Source: an uncultured Verrucomicrobia subdivision 3 bacterium
GTDB taxonomy: Bacteria > Verrucomicrobiota > Verrucomicrobiae > Limisphaerales > CAMLLE01
Reading direction: 5' to 3'
Length of the DNA: 28,797 nt
Assembly (NCBI GenBank): GCA_946480555.1
Contig: CAMLLE010000002.1
Location: 1-28,797, forward strand
In this document: one piece after another, positions 1-10,400 of the stretch
Numbering within the stretch: position 1 is the first letter of the stretch
How the letters are laid out: each line of letters begins with the position of its first letter
Translations under genes and position numbers: made by a program
Notes under the pieces: model-generated
The model's input: the letters and a program-made list of their open reading frames with translations, nothing else
What the model was told of the DNA's origin: nothing
Database searches by the model: none

Positions 1-157
1 ACCCAACCGCACGTATCGATTGCTGACCACGACCAACTTCGAAGCCGGTTCATGGTCCGAGTTTTCCACCAGCTGGTTCAGCGCGAGCAACATCCTGTGG
101 TGGTATGACACGGAAACGAATCTGCCGCAGAAGTTCTATCGCGTGGCCAGCCCCTGA
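1..157 (+). CDS. C-terminal end of a secreted modular protein (partial)
   Basis: Only the last 51 codons lie in the window; the frame is open from base 2 and stops with TGA at 155-157, so the gene begins upstream. The tail contains RLLTTTNFEAGSWSEFS and ends in KFYRVASP. The same layout closes both giant secreted proteins in this window: an aromatic strand, then TN(L/F) with a Trp 3-6 residues later, then a closing PxxF(Y/F)R(V/L). I therefore infer a large exported protein carrying the same C-terminal module. Its main function cannot be seen. Confidence 0.7.
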   Translation, partial: PNRTYRLLTTTNFEAGSWSEFSTSWFSASNILWWYDTETNLPQKFYRVASP

Positions 158-255
158 TCCAAGTCACGGCACCATGCTTCAAGTCCTGTTCGCTTCGGCG
201 GCGAATGCAGAATTTGGAACTTTTCTCCCTGCAAACTTCGCTTAATTTTCCGCCC

Positions 256-1542
256 ATGACTCTGAACGAGCAAATCACCGCCCTGGCCAAACAAGCCAAG
301 GCGGCGTCGCGCGAACTGGCCAAACTCAGCACCGCCGAGAAGAACCAATGCCTGCTCGCCATGGCCGATGCGCTCGAACAAAACGCCGCCGCGCTCAAGG
401 CCGCCAATGCCATCGACATGGAAGCAGGCGCAAATCTTGGACTGTCCAGCGCCATGCTCGATCGCCTGAAACTCGACGACAAACGAATCGCCGGGATGGC
501 GAAGGGGTTGCGCGAGGTCGCTGCGCTCGCCGATCCGGTCGGCCGGCAGCTCGATGAACGCGTGCGCCCGAATGGATTGAAGCTTCAGAAAGTCAGCACG
601 CCGATCGGCGTCGTCGTGATCATTTATGAATCGCGCCCAAACGTGACAGCCGATGCCGCCAGCCTCTGTTTCAAATCCGGCAACGCCACCATTCTCCGCG
701 GCGGCAAGGAAGCACTGAACTCGAATCAGGTCATAGCGCAGACCATGATTGAAGCGGGGCGCAAGACGCTGCCGCACTTTCCTGTCGATGCCATTCAGGT
801 CGTTCCCACCACCGATCGCGAGGCGATTCCCGTGCTGCTATCGCTGACCCAGTACGTCGATCTCTGCATGCCGCGCGGCGGTGAAAGCCTCATTCGAGCG
901 GTGGCGGATTGCTCGAAGGTGCCGGTGATCAAGCATTACAAAGGCGTCTGCCACGTTTATGTCGATGCCGAGGCCGATCTGGCCATGGCGGAGCAAATCG
1001 TGATGAACGCGAAAGTGCAGCGGCCGGGCGTCTGCAACGCGGCGGAGACGTTGCTGGTCGATTCCAGGATTGCACCGAAGTTCCTCCCTGCCATCGCCTC
1101 GAAGCTTTGGGAGAAGAACGTTGAATTGCGCGCGGATGAAGGTTCGCTGCGCCTGCTTGAAGCGCCGGCGCAGGGCGCGACCGCCAGACTCAAGGCCGCC
1201 ACCGAACAGGATTTCTTCACCGAATACAACGATTACATCCTGAACGTGCGAATCGTGGATGGCGTGGCGGCCGCGGTAGAGCACATCAATCATTATGGTT
1301 CCGCCCATTCGGACAGCATCGTGACCCGAAACGAAGCGCACGCCCGCCAGTTTTTGAACGAAGTGGATTCAGCGGCCGTGTATTGGAACGCGTCCACGCG
1401 CTTCACGGATGGCGGCGAATACGGAATGGGTGCGGAGATCGGCATCAGCACGGACAAGATCGGCGCGCGCGGCCCAATGGGTTTGGACGAGCTGACGAGC
1501 TACAAGTGGATTGGCATTGGCACCGGTCAAGTGCGGGGATGA
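256..1542 (+). CDS. proA: Glutamate-5-semialdehyde dehydrogenase (gamma-glutamyl phosphate reductase)
   Basis: Reduces gamma-glutamyl phosphate with NADPH to glutamate-5-semialdehyde, the second step of proline synthesis, in the cytoplasm. The frame is open from an ATG at 205, but I chose the ATG at 256: it gives 428 residues, near the usual ProA length, and starts MTLNEQITALAKQAK like other ProA proteins, whereas the 17 extra residues have no counterpart. The signature RPGVCNAAETLL carries the catalytic Cys (about residue 260), and the C-terminal GPMGLDELTSYKW is typical of the family. The NAD(P)-binding region includes IIYESRPNVTADAASLC. The partner kinase gene proB is not in the window. 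An imperfect hairpin follows the stop. Confidence 0.96.
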   Translation: MTLNEQITALAKQAKAASRELAKLSTAEKNQCLLAMADALEQNAAALKAANAIDMEAGANLGLSSAMLDRLKLDDKRIAGMAKGLREVAALADPVGRQLDERVRPNGLKLQKVSTPIGVVVIIYESRPNVTADAASLCFKSGNATILRGGKEALNSNQVIAQTMIEAGRKTLPHFPVDAIQVVPTTDREAIPVLLSLTQYVDLCMPRGGESLIRAVADCSKVPVIKHYKGVCHVYVDAEADLAMAEQIVMNAKVQRPGVCNAAETLLVDSRIAPKFLPAIASKLWEKNVELRADEGSLRLLEAPAQGATARLKAATEQDFFTEYNDYILNVRIVDGVAAAVEHINHYGSAHSDSIVTRNEAHARQFLNEVDSAAVYWNASTRFTDGGEYGMGAEIGISTDKIGARGPMGLDELTSYKWIGIGTGQVRG

Positions 1543-1566
1543 GGGGATCGTTTCTTCGGGGTCTCT

Positions 1567-1612
1567 GATTAGCGTCAAGCAACGCGTCTGAAAGGACGTT
1601 GAACTGCTAATC
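1567..1612 (+). other. Imperfect stem-loop downstream of proA
   Basis: Outer arms GATTAGC (1567-1573) and GCTAATC (1606-1612) pair perfectly. Inside them TCAA pairs with TTGA across a small bulge, and an inner hairpin CGTC/GACG (1585-1588 with 1595-1598) closes a TGAAAG loop. The element starts 25 bases after the proA stop. No T-tract follows, so it may be a factor-assisted terminator, an mRNA 3' end stabiliser, or incidental. Confidence 0.35.
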
Positions 1613-1689
1613 TTCCGCCGCCCTGCCAGACGAATGCTCCGCTTCCGCCGCACCTTGTCAGAATCCTTTTTTTCCGCCAAGTTCGCACC

Positions 1690-2247
1690 ATGCAGACCGC
1701 CGCCCAACACGAACTCGTGCCCGTCGCGGAATACCTGGCCTCCGAGCAGTCCAGCGAAGTGCGGCACGAATACCTCGGCGGACTGGTGTACGCGATGGCT
1801 GGGGCGACACCCCGTCACAATGCAATCGCACTGAATCTGGCGTCAACGATCCGAACCCACGTGAAGGGCGGACCCTGCCGGGTTTACATGAGCGATGTCC
1901 AAGTGCATTTCCGTATCCGCAGCGATGAATACTTTTATTATCCGGATGTGGTAATGACCTGTGACGAACGGGACAGAAATCAGCCATTCCTCCAGTTTCC
2001 CAAACTCATCATCGAAGTTCTCTCCGAGAGCACGGAACGCATCGACAAGCGGGAGAAATTCTTCGCTTACAGCACCATTGAATCGCTGGAGGAATACGTT
2101 CTGGTGTCTCAAACAACCGCTGAGCTCACGATCTTTCGACGCGCCAACGGCTGGCAATCCGAACGTTTCAGCGGATTGGAAACCAGCATCTCGCTCGCCT
2201 CCCTTCAAACCGCGATTCCGCTCAGCGCCGTTTACGAAGGCGTCTGA
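1690..2247 (+). CDS. Uma2 family (DUF820) nuclease-fold protein
   Basis: A 185-residue protein of the Uma2/DUF820 family, which has a PD-(D/E)XK-type endonuclease fold and no settled physiological role. Visible family landmarks are the N-terminal HEYLGGLVYAMAGAT with Glu27, YYPDVVM with Asp86, PKLIIEVLSEST with Glu109, and IDKREKFFAY with Lys120/Lys123, matching the expected D...E-x-(K) order. The family is often present in many copies in cyanobacteria and Verrucomicrobiota/Planctomycetota genomes. It sits 147 bases after proA and 39 bases before the next gene, so it may be co-transcribed with the latter. Substrate and biological role are unknown. Confidence 0.88.
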   Translation: MQTAAQHELVPVAEYLASEQSSEVRHEYLGGLVYAMAGATPRHNAIALNLASTIRTHVKGGPCRVYMSDVQVHFRIRSDEYFYYPDVVMTCDERDRNQPFLQFPKLIIEVLSESTERIDKREKFFAYSTIESLEEYVLVSQTTAELTIFRRANGWQSERFSGLETSISLASLQTAIPLSAVYEGV

Positions 2248-2286
2248 CGAATTGGACAAACCGGGAGTTGAAGGCAAAGTCCTCGT

Positions 2287-3651
2287 GTGAATTTGGAATC
2301 AACGTCTCAATCACCCGCCGACGACGCCGGCCGCGCGGCCTTCGTGCGCAACCGCATCCCCAGGGGTGGATTGTTTGCCGGTCTCGATTGGCGCATCTCC
2401 CCCGCCCCGTTTCCGCTGGAGCCGCAGCTCGCCAAAGAAATTGAATCGCTCGGCCGCGTGTTGCTGCAGTTCTATCGCGCGGTAAATCTGCTCTATCGCA
2501 AAAGCGTGGAAGGCAAACAGCCGGAATGGATCGCGCGCTGGCTGGACCTGGGAAAGCCCGCGGAACTCGTCGCGCTGCAACGTTCCGCTGCGTTCAAGAA
2601 CGACGTTCCGCGTGTGATCCGTCCCGACCTGTTGCTGACCGAAACCGGCGTCAGCGTCACCGAACTGGATTCCGTTCCCGGCGGCATCGGCCTCACCGCG
2701 TGGTTGAATCAAACCTACAGTGAACTGGGCGGTCAATTCGGCGCCGGCCCTGCGCCGCTCATCGGCAGCTCCGATTCGATGCTCAAAGGTTTCGCCAGCA
2801 TCTTCGGCGATGCTGAACGCGTCCGCATCATCGTCTCAGACGAAGCCGCCACGTATCGGCCAGAGATGCAGTGGATCGCCGCGCAACTCGGCGAACGCTT
2901 TTCGGTTCACGATTCGAACTTCGAGGATTTCCAGGATGGCGATGCGGTGTATCGATTCTTCGAGATGTTCGACCTCGCGAACGTGGCGAATGCTCGGATG
3001 ATGTTTGAACTCGCCGATGCAAAGCGCATTCGCGTAACGCCGCCGCCGAAGCCAGTCTTCGAAGAGAAAATGCTCTTCGCGCTTCTGTGGAATCGGAACC
3101 TGCAAGGTTTTTGGCGTCAGGAGCTCGGCGAGAGTTTCCTTCAACGGCTGCTGCGAATCGCGCCTTACACCTGGATCGTCGATCCTGCCCCACTGCCGCC
3201 GCACGCGGCCATTCCGGAATTGAATCTCACCGATTGGCAGCAGCTCAAAACGATGTCGCAAAAGGAACGGGAGCTGATCCTGAAGGTTTCCGGCTTTTCG
3301 CCTGACGCCTGGGGCGCCCGCGGCGTTTATCTGGGCAGCGATCTCTCACATGCCGACTGGAGCGCCGCCGTGGACAAGGCGCTCGGCAGTTTCGAAAGTT
3401 CGCCTTACGTGCTGCAGCGATACAAACACCCGTCGCTCATCGAAGCGCGCTGGTTCAACTTCGCAACCAACGAGCCCGTATCGATGAAGGGCCGCGCGCG
3501 GTTGTGTCCTTACTACTTTGTTTCCGGTGAAGGCGATGCCGCGCGGGCGCAGATCGGCGGCGTGCTGGCAACCATCTGCCCTGCGGACAAAAAGATCATT
3601 CATGGCATGACAGACGCCGTGCTGGCGCCGTGTTCACATGGGATTGCTTGA
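2287..3651 (+). CDS. ATP-grasp-like protein of unknown function
   Basis: A 454-residue cytoplasmic protein with no signal peptide or membrane segment. The start is a GTG; a GAAGG sits 12 bases upstream. I recognise no named enzyme. The middle and end look like the circularly permuted ATP-grasp/glutathionylspermidine-synthase-like group: RPDLLLTETGVSVTELDSVPGG (about residues 115-136, like the RPDxxxxxxGxxxxEIN segment), then ELILKVSGF...WGARGVYLG (about 330-350), then YVLQRYKHP (about 375-385), and a C-terminal GRARLCPYYFV. If so, it would ligate a carboxylate to an amine or thiol using ATP; this is inference from sequence pattern. The 3' end overlaps the MarC gene by 14 bases, suggesting co-translation. 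An alternative is a divergent protein that keeps only the fold. Confidence 0.6.
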   Translation: MNLESTSQSPADDAGRAAFVRNRIPRGGLFAGLDWRISPAPFPLEPQLAKEIESLGRVLLQFYRAVNLLYRKSVEGKQPEWIARWLDLGKPAELVALQRSAAFKNDVPRVIRPDLLLTETGVSVTELDSVPGGIGLTAWLNQTYSELGGQFGAGPAPLIGSSDSMLKGFASIFGDAERVRIIVSDEAATYRPEMQWIAAQLGERFSVHDSNFEDFQDGDAVYRFFEMFDLANVANARMMFELADAKRIRVTPPPKPVFEEKMLFALLWNRNLQGFWRQELGESFLQRLLRIAPYTWIVDPAPLPPHAAIPELNLTDWQQLKTMSQKERELILKVSGFSPDAWGARGVYLGSDLSHADWSAAVDKALGSFESSPYVLQRYKHPSLIEARWFNFATNEPVSMKGRARLCPYYFVSGEGDAARAQIGGVLATICPADKKIIHGMTDAVLAPCSHGIA

Positions 3652-4270
3652 ATACACAACACTCGCGCTCGGATCGCTGTTTGTGATCATCGATCCGATC
3701 GCCACCGTGCCGGCGTTTCTGGCAATGACGCCGGACGACTCACCTCAGGAACGTTCGCGCATGGCGCTGCTGGCTTGCTGCGTCGTCGCAGGCGTGCTGC
3801 TGACCTTTGCGATAGCGGGCAAATGGATATTCAAAATCCTCGGCGTGACCATGCCTGCGTTTCAAATTGCCGCCAGCATCGTCCTGTTGCTGGTCGCGCT
3901 GGACATGTTGCGCGCGCAACGATCGCGCGTGCAGGAAACCAGTGAAGAAACGGCCGCCGGCGCGGGCAGGAACGACATCGCGATCGCTCCCCTCGCCATA
4001 CCGATGCTGGCCGGGCCGGGCGCGATTTCGACCGCCATCCTGCTGCAATCGCGAGCTGAATCGCTGGCGCACAGCTTCGCGCTCTACGGCTCGATTGTCG
4101 TGGTCGCCGCCGCCAGCTTCCTGGTGTTGCACCTGTCCAGTCATGGCGCTCGCTGGTTGAATCCGATCGCGATGAAGATCATCACGCGCATCATGGGTTT
4201 GTTGCTGGCTGCGGTGGCAATCCAGTTCATGCTGAACGCCATTCGCGAGGCGGGATTTTTAAAGGCGTGA
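3638..4270 (+). CDS. MarC family (UPF0056) integral membrane protein
   Basis: A 210-residue inner-membrane protein with about six hydrophobic segments (roughly 5-27, 42-64, 70-90, 113-133, 142-163, 180-200). Family landmarks are IIDPIATVPAFLAMTPDD near the N-terminus and IAIAPLAIPMLAGPGAIST (about 113-131), the repeated Pro-containing segments typical of MarC. The family was once linked to multiple antibiotic resistance, but that link was not upheld and the transported substrate is unknown. The start ATG lies inside the preceding ATP-grasp-like gene, so the two are probably one operon. The next gene is convergent. Confidence 0.92.
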   Translation: MGLLEYTTLALGSLFVIIDPIATVPAFLAMTPDDSPQERSRMALLACCVVAGVLLTFAIAGKWIFKILGVTMPAFQIAASIVLLLVALDMLRAQRSRVQETSEETAAGAGRNDIAIAPLAIPMLAGPGAISTAILLQSRAESLAHSFALYGSIVVVAAASFLVLHLSSHGARWLNPIAMKIITRIMGLLLAAVAIQFMLNAIREAGFLKA

Positions 4271-4348
4271 CAGCTTCGAGGAACTCTGGCCGTGAACCCG
4301 GGATGGGGAACATCAACAACGAACATTCAACGCCCAACATTCAGGGCA

Positions 4349-4387
4349 GGGTTGCCTGGCTCAGGCAACCCCGCGCTGAAAGCGCGG
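4349..4387. repeat. Tandem hairpins between convergent genes
   Basis: Two abutting perfect hairpins lie in the 204-base gap between the MarC gene and the PL11 gene. The first has 10-base arms (GGGTTGCCTG and its complement) around GCT at 4349-4371. The second, CCGCGCT-GAA-AGCGCGG at 4371-4387, shares one base with it. There is no T-run on either side, so a classic intrinsic terminator is unlikely; a bidirectional, factor-dependent end or a dispersed REP-like element fits better. The flanking AACATTCAACGCCCAACATTC has a degenerate direct repeat. I see nothing else in the gap. Confidence 0.6.
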
Positions 4388-4474
4388 AAGAGGCGTGACC
4401 CGTAACTGCCGTTTCGAATTACACCTCTGCTTCGCCAAAGCTGCAGACTGCTCGCGTCCTGTCCTGTCCAGCTC

Positions 4475-7400
4475 TTACTTGACCTGAAGCCGGAAGAACT
4501 GCTGCGGCATCCCTGGCAGGAGGCTGTTCGTCAGGCTGAAGTTTCCAGACGCATCGAATTGATTGGTCGCGATGCGGCTCCAAATCACAGGCGAACTCAA
4601 GTTGGTCGTCGCAAGAATGTAGTATTCCCACCCGGGCACGCCGCCGATTCCAGCCAGCCGCAGTTCGCTGCCGGCGACGCTGACATTGCCAACGAGCGGC
4701 GGAGTAGCGCCGAGCACCCAAATCGAGCCATCGATCGGCAGCTGATCCAGGCGCCAGTTCAAATCTCCTGCGAGCGTTGGAAGGGTGATTGAAGTGAACG
4801 CACCGCTAAAGGCGGGCGCTTCGAGGATTTGAAAACGATCGCCGGATGCGAAGGAGGCGGCGTCCAGTTGCACCACTTCCAACTGGCCCGCGAGGTCCAG
4901 CGCCGCCGATGTGCGCAACATGCTGTTAGTTTGCAGCCCTCGATCTAAATTCACACGCAACGTGCCAGCCGGCGAAAGCGCGACGGCGTTGCTCACTGAA
5001 AAAGTCCCGAGCGGATTGCCCGCGACAAGCGTTGTTCCCGCCGCCAGGTTCAGCGTGCTGCCCAGCCAGCCTCCGCCTGAAATGGTTCCGTTCCAGACAC
5101 TCACCGGCGAATTGGAAATCGCGCCAATCACAACCAGCGATCCGTTGCTCACGATTGTGGCGCCACTCAGACCGCTGGAGCCAGACAGTGTCACCGTGCC
5201 GGAACCCACTTTCGTGAAAGCGCCAGTCCCAGCGATGGAACCCACGAAGGTGCTCGAAGAATCGTTTGCGCCAGCAGACGCGCCGCCGGAAGTCAGCCGC
5301 AATTCACTTCCTGAAACTCCCGTCAAAGCAGACAACGACAGCATTCCTCCGGAAGCGTTTTCCAGCACCGCGCTCGCGCCATTCAGCGCCACTTCCGCGG
5401 CGATCGGCAGTGTGCCGATCATGCCGGCATCCGGTCCCGCGAGGTGCAACGTCTGCAGTTCCGCTGCGCTCAGGGCCCGCGTCCAGATGCGGACTTCGTT
5501 GTAACTGGCGGACGCGGTATTGTCGCCGGTGTATTGCGAACGCCCAAGCCAGCAGCTGGAATCGTTGAATGCCGCCAGCGTATTCGTTGTGTCGAATGTT
5601 CCGCGCGGGGATCCGAGCTGCAGGCTCCCTGACCCAGCGCGATACCACGTCACCCGCGTCGTGCCGTTCGCGCCAGCGCCGGGCTCGATCACCATCGCCA
5701 GGTGAAACTCCGTTGCCACCGTGAACGGCTGGTTGGAATCATCGACCGTGGTTGTGAATGCATCCTTCCACTCCACGCGATCGTTCGCCAACGTCGTGCC
5801 GCGGGTCCAGCTCATGAACAGGTTCTCCGCCATTGAAGCCCCGAAGTCGAAAATGCGCGCCCAGTTCTGAATCGCGTTTTGCGTCGCCCAAAGCTCAATC
5901 GTCACCGGCGAGGTCGTGTTCGGCAGCAGATTGGCACCGAGAGAAACGTAGTCGGATGACGCGCGCGCGCCGCCGGCAAGCGTCACATTTGTCGCGGTGA
6001 GCGTCGCATTGTTGGCGCCACCTTCCACCAGCACGGCAGCCTGTCCGCCTGCTGAGTCAACCAGGTTGCCATTGAAGCTCCAGCGGTTCTTCAAGCCCGT
6101 GTTCCCGGTGCCGATTCGCAAGGTTCCGGCATCGATGATTGTCTGCCCGCTGTAGCTGTTGCTCGTCAGCAACGTGAGCATGCCAGTGCCGGATTTCACC
6201 AAGTCGTTCGTTCCAGCCAGAGAACCGTTGCCAGCGAAAACATAATCCTTGTTTGCACTGACGACCACGCTCGCCGGACTCAGAATCCCGCTGAGCACGA
6301 CCGGCGATTGATTCGATCCGACGTCAGTGAAATTCACCGTATCACCCGCATTGAAGACCGCGGAAGCATTGTTCGTGGCGAGCCAGTTCGCGCTGATGCC
6401 CGCATCCCAGAGATTCGCCGCACCGTCGCCTTTCCAGGTGAGCAACTGCGGACCGAGGGCGGATGGATTGTTCATCACAGCAATCACGCCGTTGTTCAAC
6501 TGGCTGGTATTCCACAGTAACTGAGGCGGCAATGGCGGCAACGTCAGGGAGCTGAACGAACCGGAAATCACGCCCGCATTGAACAACTGGAAGGAATCCC
6601 CGGCTGCAAACGCGCCGCCCACGTTGCTGACCACGAGTGCGCCGCCAAAGTTCAACGTGCCGCCAACCTTGAGCAAATCGTGAATCCCACTGCTTCGATT
6701 GATCTCCAAGAATGTCGTGCTCGAACCGGTCAAAGTTACGTTATTGCTGAACGTAAGTGTACCGATGCCGTTCGATCCCGGCGCCAGCTTTCCAGAAATC
6801 GTAGCGGTGCCGCGAATGATTCCAGTTCCGCCCAACGTTCCATTTGCGCCCACGCCAACCGCGCCGGTTGCAGTCGCGGCGTTGCCGTTGATCAACAGCG
6901 TGCCGCCGTTCACGGTTGTCTGGCCGGTGTGGCTGATCGTCGCGCCGGACAAAGTCCATGTGCCCGTTCCAACCTTGATCAGGCCGACGTTGTTGTAGGT
7001 ATTGCCGGCGAAGGTTGCGGAAGTGTTCAGACCGCCGACGCTCCAGTTCACACCGATACCGCCGTTGCCGCCGGGCGCGGAAATGTTCGACGCCGCGTCA
7101 CCGGACAGTTCACCGATGGAAATGTTGGGTGTGCCGCTGACGCGATTCTGCAGGCTGACATTTGCGCCGAGGTTCATCCTGGCGTTGGGATAGCCGGCGG
7201 AGTTGTTGCAGCGGAAATCGCCGCCATCTGAAATGACCAGCAACCGTCCAGTGAATGCGGACCAGTTGCCGCTGAAATCCGTGCGCACGTAAGGCACGAA
7301 GATCGTGAAATCGCCGCCGCCCGTGAGCGGGCCGGACAACGTGCAGCGACCGTCGCAGTCGAGGCGACCGCTGGAACCGGCCGGAACGCGAATCGCCCAC

Positions 7401-10400
7401 GCGGCGTTCTCACTGGCCTGGATGTCGATCATGCTGAGGCGTCCTCCGTCGAGGGTCACACCGCCGGGACCGACGCCATTCTGATTTCCAGCCACGCTGC
7501 CGAGCGAGACGGTTCCGCTCTTGATGATCGTCCCGCCGGAATGCGTGTTGGCCACGGTCAACGCAAGCACGCCAGAACCGGTTTTCTGCAACGCGCCGGT
7601 GCCGGCAATTTGTCCCGCGATGGTCACCTGATCGGCAGCGTTCGACACCTCGATCGAATTGGTGCCGGAACCGATCGTCAGCCCGCGGTCGGTGTAGGAT
7701 TCGCCGGTGATGCGCAACGTGCTGTTGCCGCTGAGCACGAGGTTCGTGGAACCGCCAGGCGGATTGCCAAGCGGGCTTGGATAACCGACGGCGTCGAGTT
7801 CGGAAACCACGAGAGTCCCGCCGCCCACGATCGTGCGGCCGGTGTAAGTGTTGTTGGCCCCGTTCAGTGTGAGCGTGCCCGTGTTGGATTTAAGCACGCT
7901 GCCGCTGCCAATGATCGATCCGCCGCCGCTGAAGACGTAATTCGCCGTGCTGTCCACGATGACGTTGCTGGCGATCAGTGCGCCGGACAGGTTCACGGCA
8001 AGATTGCTGGAACCCGTGTTGTCGAATCGAACCGTGTCACGCGACACGAAGTAGTCTTTCGTCACTCCGTTCAGCCAGTTGCTGCTGGCGGCCAGATCCC
8101 AGGCGTTGGCGCTGAGTCCGCCAGTCCAGGTGATGACGACCGGCGGGCGCGTGCTCTTCACAACAAGTGCGATCTGTCCGGGCAGGTTTGTGAGTGACAC
8201 TGGAATTCCATCCAGCCCGCGCAGGCGCAAACTGCCAAACGTGCCGGAGAGAGCACCGCTGTATTGCACAAGCGGATAGGTGCCGGGGGCGAGGATTGAA
8301 TCGAGTGTCGTGATTTCAACGAAGTTGGTGCCGGTCAGATTTACGTCTCCGAGCACCACGAGCAGATCGTTGGTTTTTGAGGTGCTGGTGAAATCGTCGG
8401 AAAGATCAAGCCGCAGCACCGCGCCATCGACGAGCGTGAGGTGATTGGAAACCGTGAGCGTGCCCGGCACGTTCGTTCCTGCACCAGGTGAAACGCTGCC
8501 GCCCCGGTGAATGGTGGCTCCCGATCCGACGAATCCGCGGCCGGCCAGCGCGCCGTCAAGCCACGTGCCACCGCGCACGGTGACCGGGCTGTTCGAAAGA
8601 ACTCCATCCACCACCAGCGCGCCTTCCCAGACCGTCGTCGGCCCGGTGAAGTCATTCGTCCCGCTCAGCGTGAGGCTGCCCCGCCCCGCCTTGGTCAACA
8701 GCATCGGGCCGGAAAGTGAACCCGGACCGGCGAAGGTGAAATCGTTCGGCGAATGCACGGTGACTTCGCCCGGCAACAAAATTGTAGCGAGGCTGATCGG
8801 CTGACTGTTCGAGCCGGTCAAATCGAACAGCACGGAATCGCCGTCCAGATAAGGAACGGCGGTGAAGTTGGAAACCCAGAGATTGTTCGTCATCCAGTTC
8901 GCCGTGACCGCATCCCAAGTGTGGTTCGCGCCGCCGCGCCAGACGAGCCGCGCGTCGCTGGTCTGTGGCGGCGCCGGCGGCTGCATCTGTTCGCCAAGAT
9001 AGTAGTCCGTGTAGCTGCACTGGTAGTAGCCCTTGGCAGTGCATTGAATGCGATAGGCCGGATTCTGCATCAGGCAATACAGGCGATTGGTCGCTGCAAT
9101 CTTCGTGGTGTAGATGCGAATTTCAGAATAGTCATCCGCCACGACGACAAACTCCTCGCGCCAGTCGCCGAACAGATCGCCGAACATCGCCGGGCGGCCC
9201 CCGAACGCGGTATGCACGTCTTCGTTGTAAACCGAATAGAGGCGGGCGGAACTGTTCGCCGTCGCGTTCCATTTGTTGATCACTGGATTGAAGCCATTGC
9301 CGTCGGCCGCGCCGAGAATTTCACGCTGATTGTCCGCATCCCACCAAAGACCGGAATACGGCCAGGGCGCGGTCGCGCCGGGAATTTGATTCCCTTTGCA
9401 GTCGAAGATGCCCGGCTGAGTTGAGAAAACTTCCACACCGCGATAGCGCGGATCCATGTCCCACGCTTCGCCACGACCGACATCCACAATGCCGCCGGCG
9501 TACCATTTCTTGAACAGGACCCCGGATGCCGCGTCGATGAGTGCCGTCGCGAGCAACGTCGCATTGTTCTGCTGAATCACATACGTCTCCAAGCCCGGCC
9601 GGTCGGGATCGAGATCGCTGACGTGATACCGGTCGCCATGGACGATTTCCGTGTCGTAGATGGGCTGGCCGTTCGCGCCATTGAATGCGGAGCCGATCTG
9701 GATCAGTTCGTCAATTCCGTCATGATTCACGTCCGCCATGCGCACTTGATGCCCGCGCGATTCGTTCACGCCGTTTGGCACCGGGCGGGACCAGCGTTGA
9801 GTCAGCTGGCCATTCTGGTAGCTCCAAGCCGTGACAATGCGCTGAAACGCGCCGCTGCCAACACGATTCTCGCCACTCAAGAAAACGTAGGGATGCACGC
9901 CGTCACCGTAGAGAATGCCTGCGTTCGAATTCAGCGGACCATCCGCAATGAACGGATTCGGAACCGCCGCGCGTGTGATCTCGGCGCCGGTCAACCCATC
10001 AATCACGGACATGAACTGGACGCTGTCGTTCGCCCCCGCGGTCAGCGTCGTGCCGTTTCCAAACACAACCCCGTTCGCAGTTCGCACCAGCACTTCAGCG
10101 CGCCCGTCCCCGTCCATGTCGTAAACCGTCACGTTGTCTTTGTCGCCGGTGCTGATCGCCGAAGAACTCGGTTCGTAAACGATTGTGCTGTTGCCGGAAG
10201 TCGTGGTGCTGTTCGGCCCCATGTTGATCTGCCAGAGAAAGGTGCCGTTGCGTTTATAGGCCTGGAGATATTGATTCACGTTTGCCGTCGTGGAGATGCG
10301 GTCCACGACGTAATCGTATTCGCCATCGCCATCAAGATCGCCCACCCAGCAGAATTTCACATCGTAAGGCGGATTCGCGCCCCCGATCACTGGTTGAAGC

